In this document: piece by piece, positions 10,546 to 23,188 of the stretch
How positions within the stretch are numbered: the stretch's first letter is position 1
How the letters are laid out: every line of letters starts with the position of its first letter
DNA from: Opisthorchis felineus
Taxonomy: Eukaryota; Platyhelminthes; Trematoda; Opisthorchiida; Opisthorchiidae
Direction of reading: 5' to 3'
NCBI GenBank assembly: GCA_004794785.1
Contig: SJOL01004778.1
Span: 190,521 to 254,520 of the forward strand
DNA: 64,000 nucleotides
Translations under genes and position numbers: made by a program
Notes under the pieces: model-generated
The model's database searches: none
What the model saw: only the letters and a program-made list of their open reading frames with translations
Told to the model about the DNA's origin: nothing

Positions 10546-12475
10546 CGCCACCAGCACCACTCACTAATGCTTACTGACACTGGCTGAAATGGCCCAACCG
10601 CTCAGTCAGTGGCACGTGCATCAAAGCTATCGCCTTCAGTGAGTAGCTACCCAGTTTCCAAACCAAATGAACATGTCATCGCCTCCAAGACTTGACTCTA
10701 TGTCCCATCATTTCAAATACTACTTTGTACATGGTATTGATGTACCATGTCTGTTGGAGAGTTTAGATTATCCACCCAACTACGAATTTGTACAACATGA
10801 AGCATCTCAAACTGGCCAAATGTTGAGGTGAACAACATGATGAACAGCAGATTGAGTTGAAAACATACTTTCACATGGCAATATACGTTTATTTTTTTTT
10901 ACAAAGTATTGCACTTCTGGAACGGGTGCACAGCTTCTGAAGACGGGAACTGCAGCATTCAATTTGAGCACTCCATGGAGGTCAAACTAAAATCGTCAAA
11001 AATTGTGATCCAAAGTTGCATCCACACGAGTAATCGTTTTTCCTACAGCAGATCATAGATTCGATTGTAGTGCGATTCAGAAGTTCTTTTTGCTTACTTT
11101 CAAGAGATTACGGGAACACTGGGTAGATCATACATTTGATCAACTAGATTCTTTTTTCTGCAAGTACAGTCATTCTAAATAAAAGACATTGTGGTCAATT
11201 GGACTTGAATTCGACTTTTTAGTTGTATCGAAGCACTTATTGTTTAAGGTGTGCAAACTATTCTTTCACGCAGCCAAAGTTATCTTTATGTTGTTGGTCG
11301 CAACCGTGCTCACGAATCATGCTTTCCGCATTTGTTACGGTTGGAAAGCTGAGCAACCGCTGGCTCGGCCTTTGTTCCGTCTATGGTCAAAGGGCGGCTC
11401 TCAATGGCTGATAAGTAAAAGCGTATCTGGATACCTTTTACGCCTGGGCAGAGTCACTGTTTTGCATCGTTTGACAGGAGACACTCCAGTGTAGTTCGTA
11501 TGTTTCTATTTCCCGGTTAGGGGCTTGCTGCTTACCAGAATTGTGCTGTTCTTTATGAAAGGTTATGCCATTAACATCCTTGCAGAAAGTTATGCGCAAC
11601 CATGTTGCCCCCTCCATCCCACATATACTCTATGATATCACATATGACGGACGATCTCTGTGCTATCTCTCAATGATTTTTCAGAGCTGCGAGGTGTTTT
11701 GTGCTTCTGTGAACAAAAGACAAGAATCTGTTTTTGTGCACGTTCGGTTACTAAGGGCTTACGTAGTAAGTGAACGGTTTTTTCTAAGGAAAAGGGTGTC
11801 GTGTGACACCCATCGGAAGTTCGGTTATGCTGATCTTTCGGCAACTGAGTGGAAGTATTTCCCCAGAAATATCTCTAGGTGATTCGGTAATCTTCATTAT
11901 GTTGTCTTCAATTCGTAAGTGCTTCTTTACTTTGAAGAATCTGTCTCGGAAATCGCATAACACCAGCATGGCCTTTCCACCGGGATCGCACACGGTGACG
12001 CCTTCCGTAAGACCTCGGGGCGTAACGAAGTCCAATGACTTAACTTACTCTATAGTCCTGAAGAATTGCAAAGGCAAATGTTTTGATCAGTAAATACCGG
12101 GCATGGCGAATGTTCTGTAAACATTCCCAAACGTAGGCTTACAGTGAAGACGTTTTGCTGACCCCTCTCCCCAAGTTGCATTTTTTGTATGACGAGTCAC
12201 TCAGTTTTACTCATTCTCTTGTTCTCCGTAATTGGGACACATGATTAGACGATAAAAATGAGTCATTGTCTCCTTTGGGACATACGGGCGTTCATTGCAC
12301 GCTTGGACACTTTGTACCGCTTTCTACAATCCTAAGTTCTGGAGTGTTTATGGGATTTGACGCATGTTGACGACTGGTTCAAATAGCTTGACAGGTAGAA
12401 GGAACGCGGTGCGTCAAGGCCCTAATCGCCGAATGGCACACTCGGGTTTACGTTCACGTCACTCTAACGTGAACA
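10546..12475. other. intergenic, nothing recognised
   Basis: Open frames of 60-105 codons on both strands between 11189 and 12093 overlap each other without recognisable motifs. A T-run lies near 10890-10900. No shared repeat was found. Confidence 0.5.
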
Positions 12476-13205
12476 GTCCTCCTCCTGTCCTGGGGCAAGT
12501 CCTGGGGAAGTCCTGATAGGTGGGTCAAGCGATGGGCGCAACCAGGATAGTTACTGGGTCGTCGTTAAAATCGTCGGTCTGACCAATCACATCGCTCAAG
12601 CGTGAGCACGCTCGCCTGTTCAGACATGGTGATTCAGGCGCGTCTAGCCTGCCTGTTGGGGTAGTGATTACACGCTCGCCACGCACGTGAGATTCGCAGA
12701 ATTCACATCATCCTCTTTTAAATGATCCTCCTGTCCTGGGGCAATTATTCTGGTGAGCCCACACCAAAGAGGGGAAGCAATGAACTTGAGTTTCGTCCCT
12801 ATTGGAGTGTGAATCCTACAAGTCCCGTGCCATCCGCAAAATTTCCCAGCAAGTTCCAAACGTCCGTAGCTCTACTTGACATGGAAGTTCTTACAGACGG
12901 CTTAATCGATCGACACAACCGGGACAGTTACTGGGTCGTCGTTCAAGTCATCAAGCCAACCAATCACGTCTCTAAAGAGAGAACACGTTCGCCTGTTATA
13001 ACGTGAAAATTCAGATGCACCCAGCATGAGCTGGTGGAGTAGTGGTAACACACTCGCCCCGCATTTCAAATGTCCGGAGTTCAAGCCCCAGTACAGTCAA
13101 GGATATGCAATATTGATTCGCTCTAATAAGAGCGAAATTCGAGTCCAGTGCTCCCCCCAACTGGTGTGGACTCACGAGAATAATTACACCAGGACAGGAG
13201 GATGA
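12476..13205. repeat. SINE cluster with direct and inverted copies
   Basis: The segment containing AGTTACTGGGTCGTCGTT, then CCAATCACxTCxCT and CGCTCGCCTGTT, occurs at about 12535-12700 and again at 12905-13085 in the same orientation. In addition, 12722-12808 (TCCTCCTGTCCTGGGGCAAT onward) is matched by the reverse complement of 13117-13205. Two tRNA-like heads lie inside, the better one at 13025-13097. I read this as overlapping insertions of one SINE family, or one element with terminal inverted repeats plus a partial tandem copy. Confidence 0.55.
13025..13097 (+). repeat. tRNA-like SINE head
   Basis: AGCTGGTGGAGTAGTGGTAA resembles a tRNA D-arm and A box. It is followed about 35 nt later by GGAGTTCAAGCCC, a B box variant. 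The spacing matches a Pol III internal promoter. There is no complementary acceptor stem, so this is a promoter-bearing SINE head rather than a functional tRNA. A weaker relative (GGGGTAGTGATTACACGCTC) lies at about 12658-12678. Confidence 0.5.
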
Positions 13206-13299
13206 CTGTTCATTCGAGAGTAATTTGAACGTGAACCTCACAAATCTCGAAACCACCTACATGCATTCAGTTCAGAACACTAAAATTAAGGAAACCTCA

Positions 13300-13860
13300 G
13301 TCGAGTTCCCGAGAGGAACTGTACAACACTTTCATCGTTGTTGTGAACCATCAGCAATATGTAGTTTACGAATGTCCAGTGGGCTCGAACCGGGCAACCA
13401 GCCGGTTATTAGCTTAAGATAAATCACGTAATCAACAGTATGATTAACTCGCACTTCGTTAAGGCAAGACGCTACTCTCCCTTCACTCTCGGGTTTCCCA
13501 TCACGGCTTGGAAGGAGAAATAATCCACATGATGAGCGAATCTTCCACCTGACTAGTTGCCGCTCGAGTAGCCAGTCAATACGTGGCCATGTGATATGGA
13601 TTCCTTGAGTGAAAGAAGAGTGGCACGGGTTGACCACACTGCTGATCAGCAGTTCGTGCTCCGAAAGCTTTGGCCTTTAACTACTAACCGACAGGTTGCG
13701 TGTTCGAATCACCTTGAAGATTCTGGACGTGAACAATGCTGATGATTCTCAGTAAGGATGAAACAGCCGTACGGTGCTCCTCGATTCCCGGCCTAGTCTG
13801 ACTTTGGCTACAGGATGAAATCCAAATTGAAAATTCCAAAATCTCCTCATTTTATCAATT
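13300..13860. mobile_element. H2 fold-back SINE, copy A
   Basis: Two H2 units stand head to head around a centre near 13530. The right unit (+) has a tRNA-like head, B box TGTTCGAATC (13701-13710), a hammerhead (13731-13779) and an AT-rich tail. The left unit reads on the minus strand and shows the same order: AACCGGCTGGTTGC, GGTTCGAGCCC, CTGATGG and GATGAAAG. The middle carries decayed palindromic arms such as CGTGGCCATGTGATATGG. The copy at 56660-57260 has the same plan. No target-site duplication was identified. Confidence 0.65.
13731..13779 (+). ncRNA. hammerhead ribozyme, H2 family
   Basis: Type I hammerhead by eye. Helix I pairs GAACAATG (13731-13738) with CGGTGCTC (13772-13779), about six pairs including one G·U, with two mismatches. 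CTGATGA lies at 13739-13745 and GAAAC at 13760-13764. Helix II is TCT/GGA around a CAGTAA-like loop, with a U·U next to the core. Helix III is AC-AGCC-GT, so cleavage is predicted after A13771 (GTA site). The short helix III is typical of retroelement hammerheads. The weak helix II is the main reason for caution. Confidence 0.6.
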
Positions 13861-16721
13861 AAGGAAATCGTCACACCGGCTCAGTGGGAACCTTAGTGAT
13901 AAACGTTGCCCGACCAACTCTGTTCCATCTTCTGTAGGGGGCACTGGCATGGACATTGTCGTACACCAGTTGATCAGCTGGATCTAGAAATCAACCAGTC
14001 AGTCAACATTTTGATTAGTCAGAATACCATTTGGTCATTAATTCAAATCAAACTACTAACCTCCAGCCCGAAGACCACTTGTCTCGATACCTACACAGGT
14101 CTCCATCCGCGATAGCCCTCGAAAATTATGACAGTTTCAAAATGTTCAAAGATGTTGCGTTTCTGGTCTCGGCAGTTTTGCCGTTTTACTAGTTGCTAAA
14201 TTAGGGTGCCAACCGAAGCATTCAACCCTTAATTGCATTGGTCAGTCAGTCAATTATTCAACCAGTCAGTCAGTCAATTATTGATCCAGTCAGTTGAGTG
14301 TAAATCGTGTCAGTCGTTTGAAATTTTACAATTTTTGGATCACTTTCGTTTTCCCCTTTTGATTTTTGTAGCAACCTTTTCTTTTTAGGCATGTTTCTTG
14401 GCTAGCCAGATTAGCAGTAAAATTCTTGGTTTCCTGAATTGGGGATGTTCTATTCACAGCCCGTCCAGAATCATACTTCTTTTGTTGCTGAAGCGTTTGG
14501 TAAACAGTCGGTGGCTTTAAAAATTCTTCCGTGTGTTGTTACTAAGTTTTTTTTGCAAATTAAGATCAGAATGCCCGCTTTAGGATTCAGAAAATGGATG
14601 CCGATCGGTCATGATGCTGAGGCAACACAGACAAATAAAGGACAAGCCATGATTCAGGCCCAAACGCGCAACTTCAAAACTATAACGCCATTGATTTTAT
14701 CAGAAATTCGTGTGTTCGAATTCTGGTATCAGTTATCCTAAACTCTGCAACCTGTCTAAAAAATGAGAATTCTGTAAACTCCTCGACTCCGTCTGGAAAC
14801 GGCTGTTCATTTGACTGATACTGGGCGATGGTGCCAAAGACTGAGTGACAAAATTTATAGGTGTTGTAAAACTATTTTGTTCAGACAAACACATCAGAGG
14901 ATTTCCCGGGTCGCAGGCTGAATAATTTACGCGCAAAGTGACTGGCACCGCACTAGTTGACCGTTTCGAATCTGACGTACCAGGTGGCCTATCTAGCATA
15001 CATATTCTTCATTGTTGTTAAATGATACAACAGCACTAACTGCACGTGAGCGGTTTGCACAGTTTGGTTACACCTTTTGTTTATGACGTTGCCTCAGACC
15101 CGAGGTTTGTGAGCTCATCTTTGTAACTCGAGTGTTTCTGCCACTGTGGGCTGCACTGAACGATACATGTGGCAACGTTAGTGGAGCGGCAACAGACAGC
15201 GCGCATGGCACCTGAATTGGAGACAAAATAAGCATACCCCAAACTCCTAGTCCGATCTATCAGCCGCGGTGAATTCGGCTGGCGCATCGTACTGGCATTT
15301 AAACTATTAAAAAATCGATGCAGTGAGTTATTCTGCCATGGCACAATTTGATCTTCTAGCAATAATTCCATTTGGAACATCCACTCATCTATGCCACTGG
15401 AACAGAACCTGAAGAGATCGATAGTTCTGATGCAAGCAGAGCAGCTTGATAATGGGGTTCTAATTGATTCCAAAGTGCGGATAAGCAGAGTTGAAATCAG
15501 AAATATAACAGTGATTACACACTTCTAATCAGCCTGGTGAGGTAAAAGCTTGAACGAAATCCTCTTCCAAAGCCTTCTGCTATTAACAACCGTATGTTAC
15601 GAGTTGTAAGGGAAGTGGGGTCAAAAGTCTAAGCAGGACAGTATCCAGTGTATTCAGTGAGCGACTTTGTGGACCCTAATATCATCAGACCACTCGAAGG
15701 GTCTGTGTCGGGTCACGCCGAAGACTCTTTAAATGCTATATGTGCACGTCCTGTGTGGGTAACATTATGCGGCGTTGTAGGCTGTCTGTCCTTCACGGTC
15801 TTTTATACAATACAACACAATATACAATATCGCTAACTAGCCCAAAAATCTTTGTTTTTATCGAGATTCTATCATATCGAAACGCCAAAATTAAGCCATT
15901 TTCTCTTACTCGGTTAGCAAACAACATAATACATGACATTTAAGGAGTTCAGTTGCGAGCATTTTGCTCTCTGGTGAACACTTTATGACTTGATTAAAGT
16001 TTTACTCCTTAGTACGAAGTCTAATATCTTGCTTTTAGGCAAAAAGAAACAACAGACTTAAGGAACAATGTATAATTTTTAACGGACTTTCGAAAACAGC
16101 TGATTGTATCCCGAAAGTTTGGGCAGAAATTGAATAAGACATATGAAGGTTAGCTTACCCCACTGCTAGTAGTCCTTCGACAGTTGTGTTGGTATGTCGA
16201 TTGCCGTTGTTTGGTCGGAGGCTACGTACACTTCCTATCCAAGGCAATTGCAGATCTGCAGTTCACGGTTGTCTAGCTTTTCTCACGTAAACATGCGGTT
16301 TTAAAAACAGCTCTGATGCGATGGCATGCCCATATAATTGGGCTCATATAATGTACCGAGGATTTATTGCTTCATTTCAGTCACCCCTCCGTGTTTGCAA
16401 TAATTATGGTTTCCAACCAGCATGACCTAAACTGCACGGTTATCAGTAGATCCGTTTTAGCGTATCACCAACTACATGAGTGAGAAATGCTGGCCGATAC
16501 GGTAAGATTAGAGCTGCTTTTCGGAGCTGCCACTTTAGAACTGTGTAAGCTACGCCAACCGTGGAAGTAAGCGGAACAAACATAAACTCCACAGTCTCAC
16601 AGAGATGTTGAACTGGATTGTTGCGGAAATTTGTTCACTTTATCTAAAGACACTCAGGAAATGTTTTTTCAGTGTCGGACAGCGAGGATGCGTCGATTTC
16701 ATGTGTTGAGCAACTTGGAGC
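13861..16721. other. intergenic with CAGT-rich patches
   Basis: CAGTCAGTCAG-type runs lie at 13995-14008 and 14242-14296, interspersed with CAATTATT units. A short match to the H3 element (GGTAAACAGTCGGTGG-like) lies at about 14496-14518. Otherwise no coding motif or RNA gene was recognised. The open frame at 15081-15473 (-) has no recognisable domain. Confidence 0.5.
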
Positions 16722-17245
16722 ACAGGCTATTGAATCTAACTCGACCTCATGATAATTTCCCCATTCATTTGCTTGCTTCGCCTATGTACTTTTGATCTCC
16801 ACATGTTTTACGTATCCGTACCCGCCACTCACCTTGTTGTAAAGGCCGTCCCGTCCGACACTTGTGTACTAGCAAGTGTCTGTGTGTGGATGTACGCGAC
16901 TGACGTACTTACCCATGCGCGTTCATGTCCCGTTTGTAGAGCCTGGCTTGATTTGCTTTCTCATGAGTTCCGTGTGATCGCATCACCAATACGAATCACG
17001 AGACTGTCGTCGGAAGGGACGACCTCAGCCCACACTACAGAACCAAAGTTGACACTGCACTGTGTCGGTCAGTGACAGACTTGTGCACTTGCTGACGCTA
17101 CGAACATCGACAACTGAGGTTTGTTGTGTAAATTTGCTTACCCTTGTGTAAATAGTACCGTAGAATTTCGAACCCGACTCTTCCTTTTGATACTCGGGAT
17201 CGTCAAACCTACGCGTGACTCAAAGCTCCTTATCGGGAATCTCAA
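16722..17245 (+). repeat. R3 repeat, plus-strand copy
   Basis: It aligns over about 500 bp with the reverse complement of 22688-23188, at perhaps 75% identity. Shared blocks are TTTTGATCTCCACATG, TTCCGTGTGATCGCA, GTCAGTGACAGACTTGTGCA and CCTACGCGTGACTCAAA. A 108-codon open frame (16749-17075) has a frame-conserved, weakly similar counterpart in the other copy (FDLHM, HL, KA blocks), so R3 may once have been coding. I do not recognise the product. Confidence 0.7.
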
Positions 17246-18829
17246 CACAGGCATAACAAAGTTGACAACTGCCACTCAATCCTAATTGAAAATATATATA
17301 CTGCATCAGCATCTGGGTTCACTGAAGTGGCTGATTCCATTTCCATCAATCTAATTACCCATTTGGACGATACTGTTTGTATCGTAACAGTTTGCATTGA
17401 TCAGATTTTCTCTTCCTGAACCCCCTTAGGTTGAAAAATACTGTGTATTTCCCAACGAGTCTCGACGAGCCACTCGATTAGGTGTTTGTGAATAACACCG
17501 ATATCTCTCTTATGCACAATCCGAATTGGCTCTTCGGACCACTGCATTTCTAATCTTTCTCCAAAGGTACATACAAAGGTGCCACTCATCTGATAATACT
17601 AGCTCACTAAGAACAATGTTTGCTTCCACGGATTTCTCAACTTTCTAAAATCCCATTCCTTCGGTACATGTTGAACATCTGACGAACCATTTGGAGTTCT
17701 GTTTCGACAATATGTTGCCCTTTTGGAACAATCTACTTGAAACGCAGAGGATTTTCTTTTCCTTTACTGGAGCAACTTCAGCGGTGGGAGGTGGCATACA
17801 GGACTGGGCAGTACTCGGAAGTTAAAGGGCTAACGGGTCAGATAAATACTGAAATCAATCGGCCGAACAGGTCTTACGTCGACTGTCCAGTCACTCTGTG
17901 GCGATGGGCTCAAATTTGCCCAAAAAGCATTGAGTTAGGAAGTCCTACTCATGAATTCACGGACCTGACATCTATCAACACCTTTGGATGCTCCCGCAAC
18001 GCAGATAAACGGGACTAACTCCTCTTATACTTTAAAAACAAGCCCTGTGTGGGAAATGATGCCGCAGCTGAAATCAAACAAGTTTTTGATCCTGGTCCTT
18101 CAGCACCGTTACTGCAAGCCCGTTACAGTTCTGTCCAATAACTGTTTCACAAGCAGAAGGATACGGGATTACCACAGGGCAGCCAAGACAAACACTGTGT
18201 ACATGAGGAGAGCCTCGAAATATCGGTAGTTTGCCTGCGCATCCATACTCCCAAAGTCGGTTGAAAGTAAAGTCCTATGGCGACTAAATTCAAGTCACTT
18301 GACTGAGGGTAGATGACAGCTGTTTAACAGGAAAGCACGCCCCAAACTGAGTGACGTCCCAAACATTTTGTATTCGGTTTTTTAGCGCTCGTCTGAAAGA
18401 TCAAAACCGTCCGCTTACTACTCGAAAAAGTCTGCGACAGTGTGATGGATTCCACAGTGTTGTCAGTTTTTTGCCAACGCTACATAATTCAGAAAAGCAG
18501 AAGGAGAACCACCTAATCATCACCGCGTACCGGTAATGTGGTTTCCAGTTTCGAACCTTGAGATCATCAGTAAAAACGAGGTTGTACCGCATAATTTTAA
18601 CGTCAGCTTAAAAGTAGTGACGCAGTATAAGATAGGACAACACATGAACTCAGTATGGTGGTTTCTATGACAGTACATGAAGTTTTCATTTTGACTACCA
18701 CGAAATCGATAAATGTGACGCGAGCTGGAGAGGTTGGTTGCGTTTACGCAAGTGTCTCAATCTGTCTGCGACACACCTAACAATTAAGGTTCAATTGTCA
18801 CAGCATGAGCCAGATAGTCTCAATTGCGC
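17246..18829. other. intergenic, nothing recognised
   Basis: Open frames up to about 95 codons (17737-18018) show no domain motif. No RNA genes or shared repeats were found. Confidence 0.5.
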
Positions 18830-19065
18830 TTTAATTTGGTTGTGATGAGAGACTCAACTGAATCCACCCGAATACCTCGTTTGTGTTGGTCTTCTTTCCG
18901 TCAAAACCAGATTAATACGCAACGCAGAGTAGTTGGTGAATTGCGTCCAATTTATGGTTCAAGCAAAACACAAGGTTGGCGGAAACTCGGAGACTGCTCC
19001 TACTGCATGAGTCCTAAGAAGGGCGAAACCGGTCGTGAGCTGTCAAAGAGTTTCCAGTAACCTTC
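18830..19065 (+). repeat. H1 dispersed repeat, copy b
   Basis: It begins with the central hairpin region (GAGAGACTCAACTGAATCC), then GTCAAAACCAGATT, GCGTCCAATTTATGGTTCAA and ACAAGGTTGGCGGAAACTCG. The ribozyme-like block follows (CTGCATGA, GTCCTAAGAAGGGC, GAAACCGGTC, about 19003-19034), then GAGCTGTC and a tail ending near TGTGTAGTG. The core has an extra C (CTGCATGA for CTGATGA), which should disable the hammerhead. Confidence 0.65.
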
Positions 19066-22000
19066 TGTGTAGTGTGTTACGCCTGGTCCTAGTACGAAGT
19101 TTCACGAGTTTGGCAGACAGAGAACGGATAACAAATAACAGTTCCATACCAATGCTTAGCACGCTGTAAGTGGGTGACACTGGTTCAGTTGTGGGGTGTT
19201 TTAGTAGGCATTTCCGCTTGGTATGGGAAGATCTTTTGAATTGTATTACACATCTAGCACACTCCATGGTTTTCGCATCAGCGCATTCTTATAACAGTTC
19301 AACCAGTTGGGATAGGAATTGCTTTCTTCCCCTTGCTCCACTGGGACAAAACCGCCGTGTCCAGTGTATTTCCCTATATTCCACGCGTCTAACTGTGCAA
19401 CCTTAGTGTACTGCCTAGGATGTCCTCTCCATAAGTGTCATTTCAGAACATTACAAAGGATGGTTTCGTCTTTGGTCCATCCGTTATCTAGATGCTGTTC
19501 TTCCCTGTAGGCAACAGAATCACGAGTCAACTTGATACCTGGCTATTGGTTTTTGCTGTAGAAACCGTAGAAGGAAAACAACCTAGTATTTTCCTGTCGT
19601 CCGTTGCTCGAATTCCCAAGGGACATCAAAACTGTGTGAACGCAGTTTTCGAACCACAGTTATCATGAATAACGAATCAACAGGACTACTTGTAATAAGG
19701 TTATCGGTAGTCACATCAGTGGAGGTGGGCATAATGCTTCTCAAAGGTCTTTCATTGGACCCAAGATAAAGTGGAACGTCATACATGTGCTCCTTGGTGT
19801 TAGTTATACGCGCCCAAAATTTGGTCTGTCCGGCTTATTTATCACGCGGTTAGTAAAGAAAAGAAATCTTATATGAGTGAACGGATCAGGTGAAACCCGA
19901 CAAGCTGTGTCATTTCTACAGTTCATTTCAGTTTGGTAAATCCACACCAGATTTCTGTGCATAAAAGCGTAAAATCCGTCATGAATACACAAAAGGATGT
20001 CTTCCGTGAAGCCTTCTGGAAGACTGCAGTATGATAAACAAGAATAGGCCTTTTATGTTTAGACTCATGCCACTCTACCTGGTGCACTTGTGAACAGCTG
20101 GGTTCATTAACCATTGTAACCCCGTTGTATTTCAGATCAGTGGTTGTTGGAAGACAAACGTTATGAGTCATAAGTAATGACAAGCAACCAACAATGTCCT
20201 GCTTACCCTTACCCGAGGAGAAAAGGTGAAAACGGTTAAAACACTAAGAAAAAAGTTGCCGTTTATGAACAAGTTCATTCAGTCTGGTTTGTAATCCCGT
20301 GTGAACGACAGTGCGACTGTCAAAACGATCACAGTTTTATCAGTATACACCTGCAGTTCCATGCCATCCGCCGTTAGTGGAGTTGTTTAAACACATAGAT
20401 TTTCCGAAAATTTTGTCGTGGATTTTACTGGCTAATGCTTGAAGGCTGAACCGTTCGGCCAGCAGCGTCTGATCACCAATGTGATTGACTCGCAATTAGG
20501 TATGCTAAATCGTCGTTCCTCCTTCATCCACAATCCCTCCCCCTCTAATACTCATACCTTCGTGGTCCACTTTAACAAACTCAGGTAATATGGGTGAGAC
20601 CATTCACCATTTTCTTTGACTTACGAATCCCTACCAGTGCAGCTGGAAGTTCCACCAGCAGGAATTCATGCAGTGGCTACGGGGAGGGGACCTTTTTGAG
20701 TGTGTGTCTAGTGTAGGCCACAACGAGACACCACGGACGACCGTAGGAATTGTATGGGCAGATAGACCTGCGAACTTTAGTACTCCATATGTGTCATTGT
20801 AGTTTCCTCTGTTCTCTTTCTTACAGCCAATCATGTTGACATCATTCGGTCAGAATAGCTCTTGAAGACTACAATTTGTATGCAGACTGTATGCTCAGTT
20901 AATATTCTGAAGCATAGCATGCAAGATAACTCTAGATATAATGAGTTCTGAAATCCTCGTTGGCTTGGCTGACCACTATATTTGTGCATCTCTCGCAGCG
21001 CTCACTCGATCAAACTTATCGTAATAAGGCAGCGAACGAAATGAAAGTGAATCGGCTAGTTCTAAAGAGATTCTCAGTCAGATCCCATTACACTGATCCT
21101 GACTTACTCCTTCACAGTGTCACAAAAATGGTCGTTGCTTTAAATTTCAAAAGGTATCGAGGAATTTCCTCATCACCTGGTTTATGGTTCGCCTATGAAA
21201 AGATACTGCCTAGTTTCACCTTGAAGAGTGACTGATGTGATGATCCGAATGGTAAACAAGGTTTGATATCTTCAACATTGGGAGCGGCTGCTCAGGTATG
21301 CGGTCAAAATCGTTCGTCATGATCGCATTAAGATCGACTTTTTTCTGGTCATCCTAGTCTTACACACCATAAGGTGCCGGAAAGTGTATAGCCCTATACG
21401 CTCCAGCAGTTTTTTTACATTAACTAGTAGATTTTGGGAACCGAAAATGGTGTTCAGCCTTTAAGGTAGCCTAATCTGCTGGTTATTAGGGCCGGCCAGT
21501 TATCAAATCCAGCTATTTTGGCGATCAGCAGGCCAGAGCCGATAAAAAGTATTTCATCCACTACATTTTGGATCGTTTGAACAAATATTCTCATTTAAAC
21601 TTCAATTTTAAATGTGAGTAAGCTTGAAACACTAAAGGAGACAATTTGCTACAACACAAGGGTGTGCTGGCCCAGTTAAGTTTCAGTAAATGGCGGAAAT
21701 GGGTAGGATACCTGTGACAGTCGTACCTGCACCTGAACGACGATGGCGACTGTACTGTGTCCCTAGGGGCTACCGTCCAGCGCATGTGATGGACTTATTC
21801 CAATGTTCGCACAGTTCCCACCACTCATTCCGCCCACTCATTGAGTTCATCCAGTCCACACACCCAACCGCGTCGGAGCTTGACACTGTACCCCCCGCCC
21901 CAACCCCGCTGACCTTGTCAGCCTGATGCATCTCAGCGTTGTAATCGGTCTTTTGTTGCCTGTACTATGGGCCGGCATCGGGACCGAGTCAGCTACCGAC

Positions 22001-22269
22001 GTGTTCACCCCCTTTCATTCCCGGGGGTGAACGGCACCCAATTACTAGCACTAGAACGGATTAGTGTGGTGTCTGGGGTCGATAAATAAAAGCTGGCGCA
22101 TTTTTCTACCGAAATGGTTGCCTGTTGAATCCGGGCGAACTTGGTGATTTAGGGTGAGTCTTACCTGAATCTCTCTTCTGTGGCATTCTTCAACTGGATG
22201 CACTGCACAAAGACTTCCGTGCTTCTCATTTGGCACGATATTCGAGATTTCGAAGCGTATTTTGGAGAA
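19066..22269. other. intergenic, nothing recognised
   Basis: About 3.2 kb without recognisable coding, RNA or repeat content. A 78-codon open frame at 21690-21926 (+) is Pro/His/Ser-rich and has no domain signature. Confidence 0.5.
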
Positions 22270-22472
22270 TATCAGACTAAGTTGAATCTCTCGTCAAAAC
22301 CAATGTAAACAGTAAATAAGTAAGGTTCATCAAATGCGTAAAATTTGGCGTTCAAGTGAAGCATAAGGATGACGGGAACTCGGAAATTACACCTACCTGG
22401 TGAACTCCAAGAAGGGCGAAACTGGTAGTGGGCTGTCGAGGAGTTTCCAGCAGCCTTATGAGTAGTACGTTG
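22270..22472 (+). repeat. H1 dispersed repeat, copy c
   Basis: It contains TTGAATCTCTCGTCAAAACC, GCGTTCAAGTGAAGCATAAG, GACGGGAACTCG and ACCTACCTGGTGAACTCC, then AAGAAGGGCGAAACTGGTAG and GGGCTGTCGAGGAG. The core is CTGGTGA with one substitution (A to G) and helix II has lost pairs, so the ribozyme is probably dead. It ends at CCTTATGAGTAGTA, like other H1 copies. Confidence 0.65.
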
Positions 22473-22687
22473 TACCAACAAGGTATATTACCATTAGCAC
22501 AGCCTCTGTGATGCAATGGAATGTGATCTTCATTTTCTCACTGGCTTTGATGGCACACCATTCGCCCATTTGCTTGTGCAATGAACAGACCAAGCAGTTC
22601 TGTGTTCCTGACCATCGTATTGCGGCAAAGTCAGCGAAAGTGTCTGATTTTGACTACCTTTTGAGGTTCCCGATACGGAATTTTGAG

Positions 22688-23188
22688 TCACGCGTAGGTT
22701 TAACGATCCCGAATATTAAAAAGCAGAATTCGGTTCAAAAGTCTACGGTGCTATTGACACAAAGGTAAGCAAAGTTATACAACAAACTACTACTCTCCAC
22801 GTTCGTCACGTCAACAAGTGCACAAGTCTGTCACTGACGGGCACAGTGTAGTGTCAGGGTCCGCACACCAATCGACTACGATCGGAATCCTGTCTCTGCA
22901 GTGTGGGTTGAGATCGTCCCTTCCGAGGCCAGCCGCGTGATTCTCATTGGCGGTGCGATCACACGGAAATCATGACAAAACAGGACAGTTCAAGCTCAGC
23001 AGCTGGGCATGTGTGTTGATCGCGCACCTTCACACACATACATGCTAAATTACCAGTGTCGCACGCGAAGGCCTTTGCGGCAAGGTGAATGATGGGTACA
23101 AATGACCAAAGCATGTGGAGATCAAAAATACATGGACGGAGTAAGCAAACGAATGGGGGATTCATCATGAGGTCAAGTTAGACTCAAT
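22688..23188 (-). repeat. R3 repeat, minus-strand copy
   Basis: Reverse-complement partner of 16722-17245. On the minus strand it reads TTTTTGATCTCCACATGC, TTTCCGTGTGATCGCACC, GTCAGTGACAGACTTGTGCA and CCTACGCGTGACTCAAAATT in the same order. About 5.4 kb separates the two copies. It overlaps the end of a small open frame at 22508-22768. Confidence 0.7.

Noticed and set aside
22508..22768. An 86-codon frame starting with a hydrophobic segment, possible secreted protein exon.
   Set aside because: Its C-terminal third lies antisense within the R3 repeat, so an intact host exon is unlikely.
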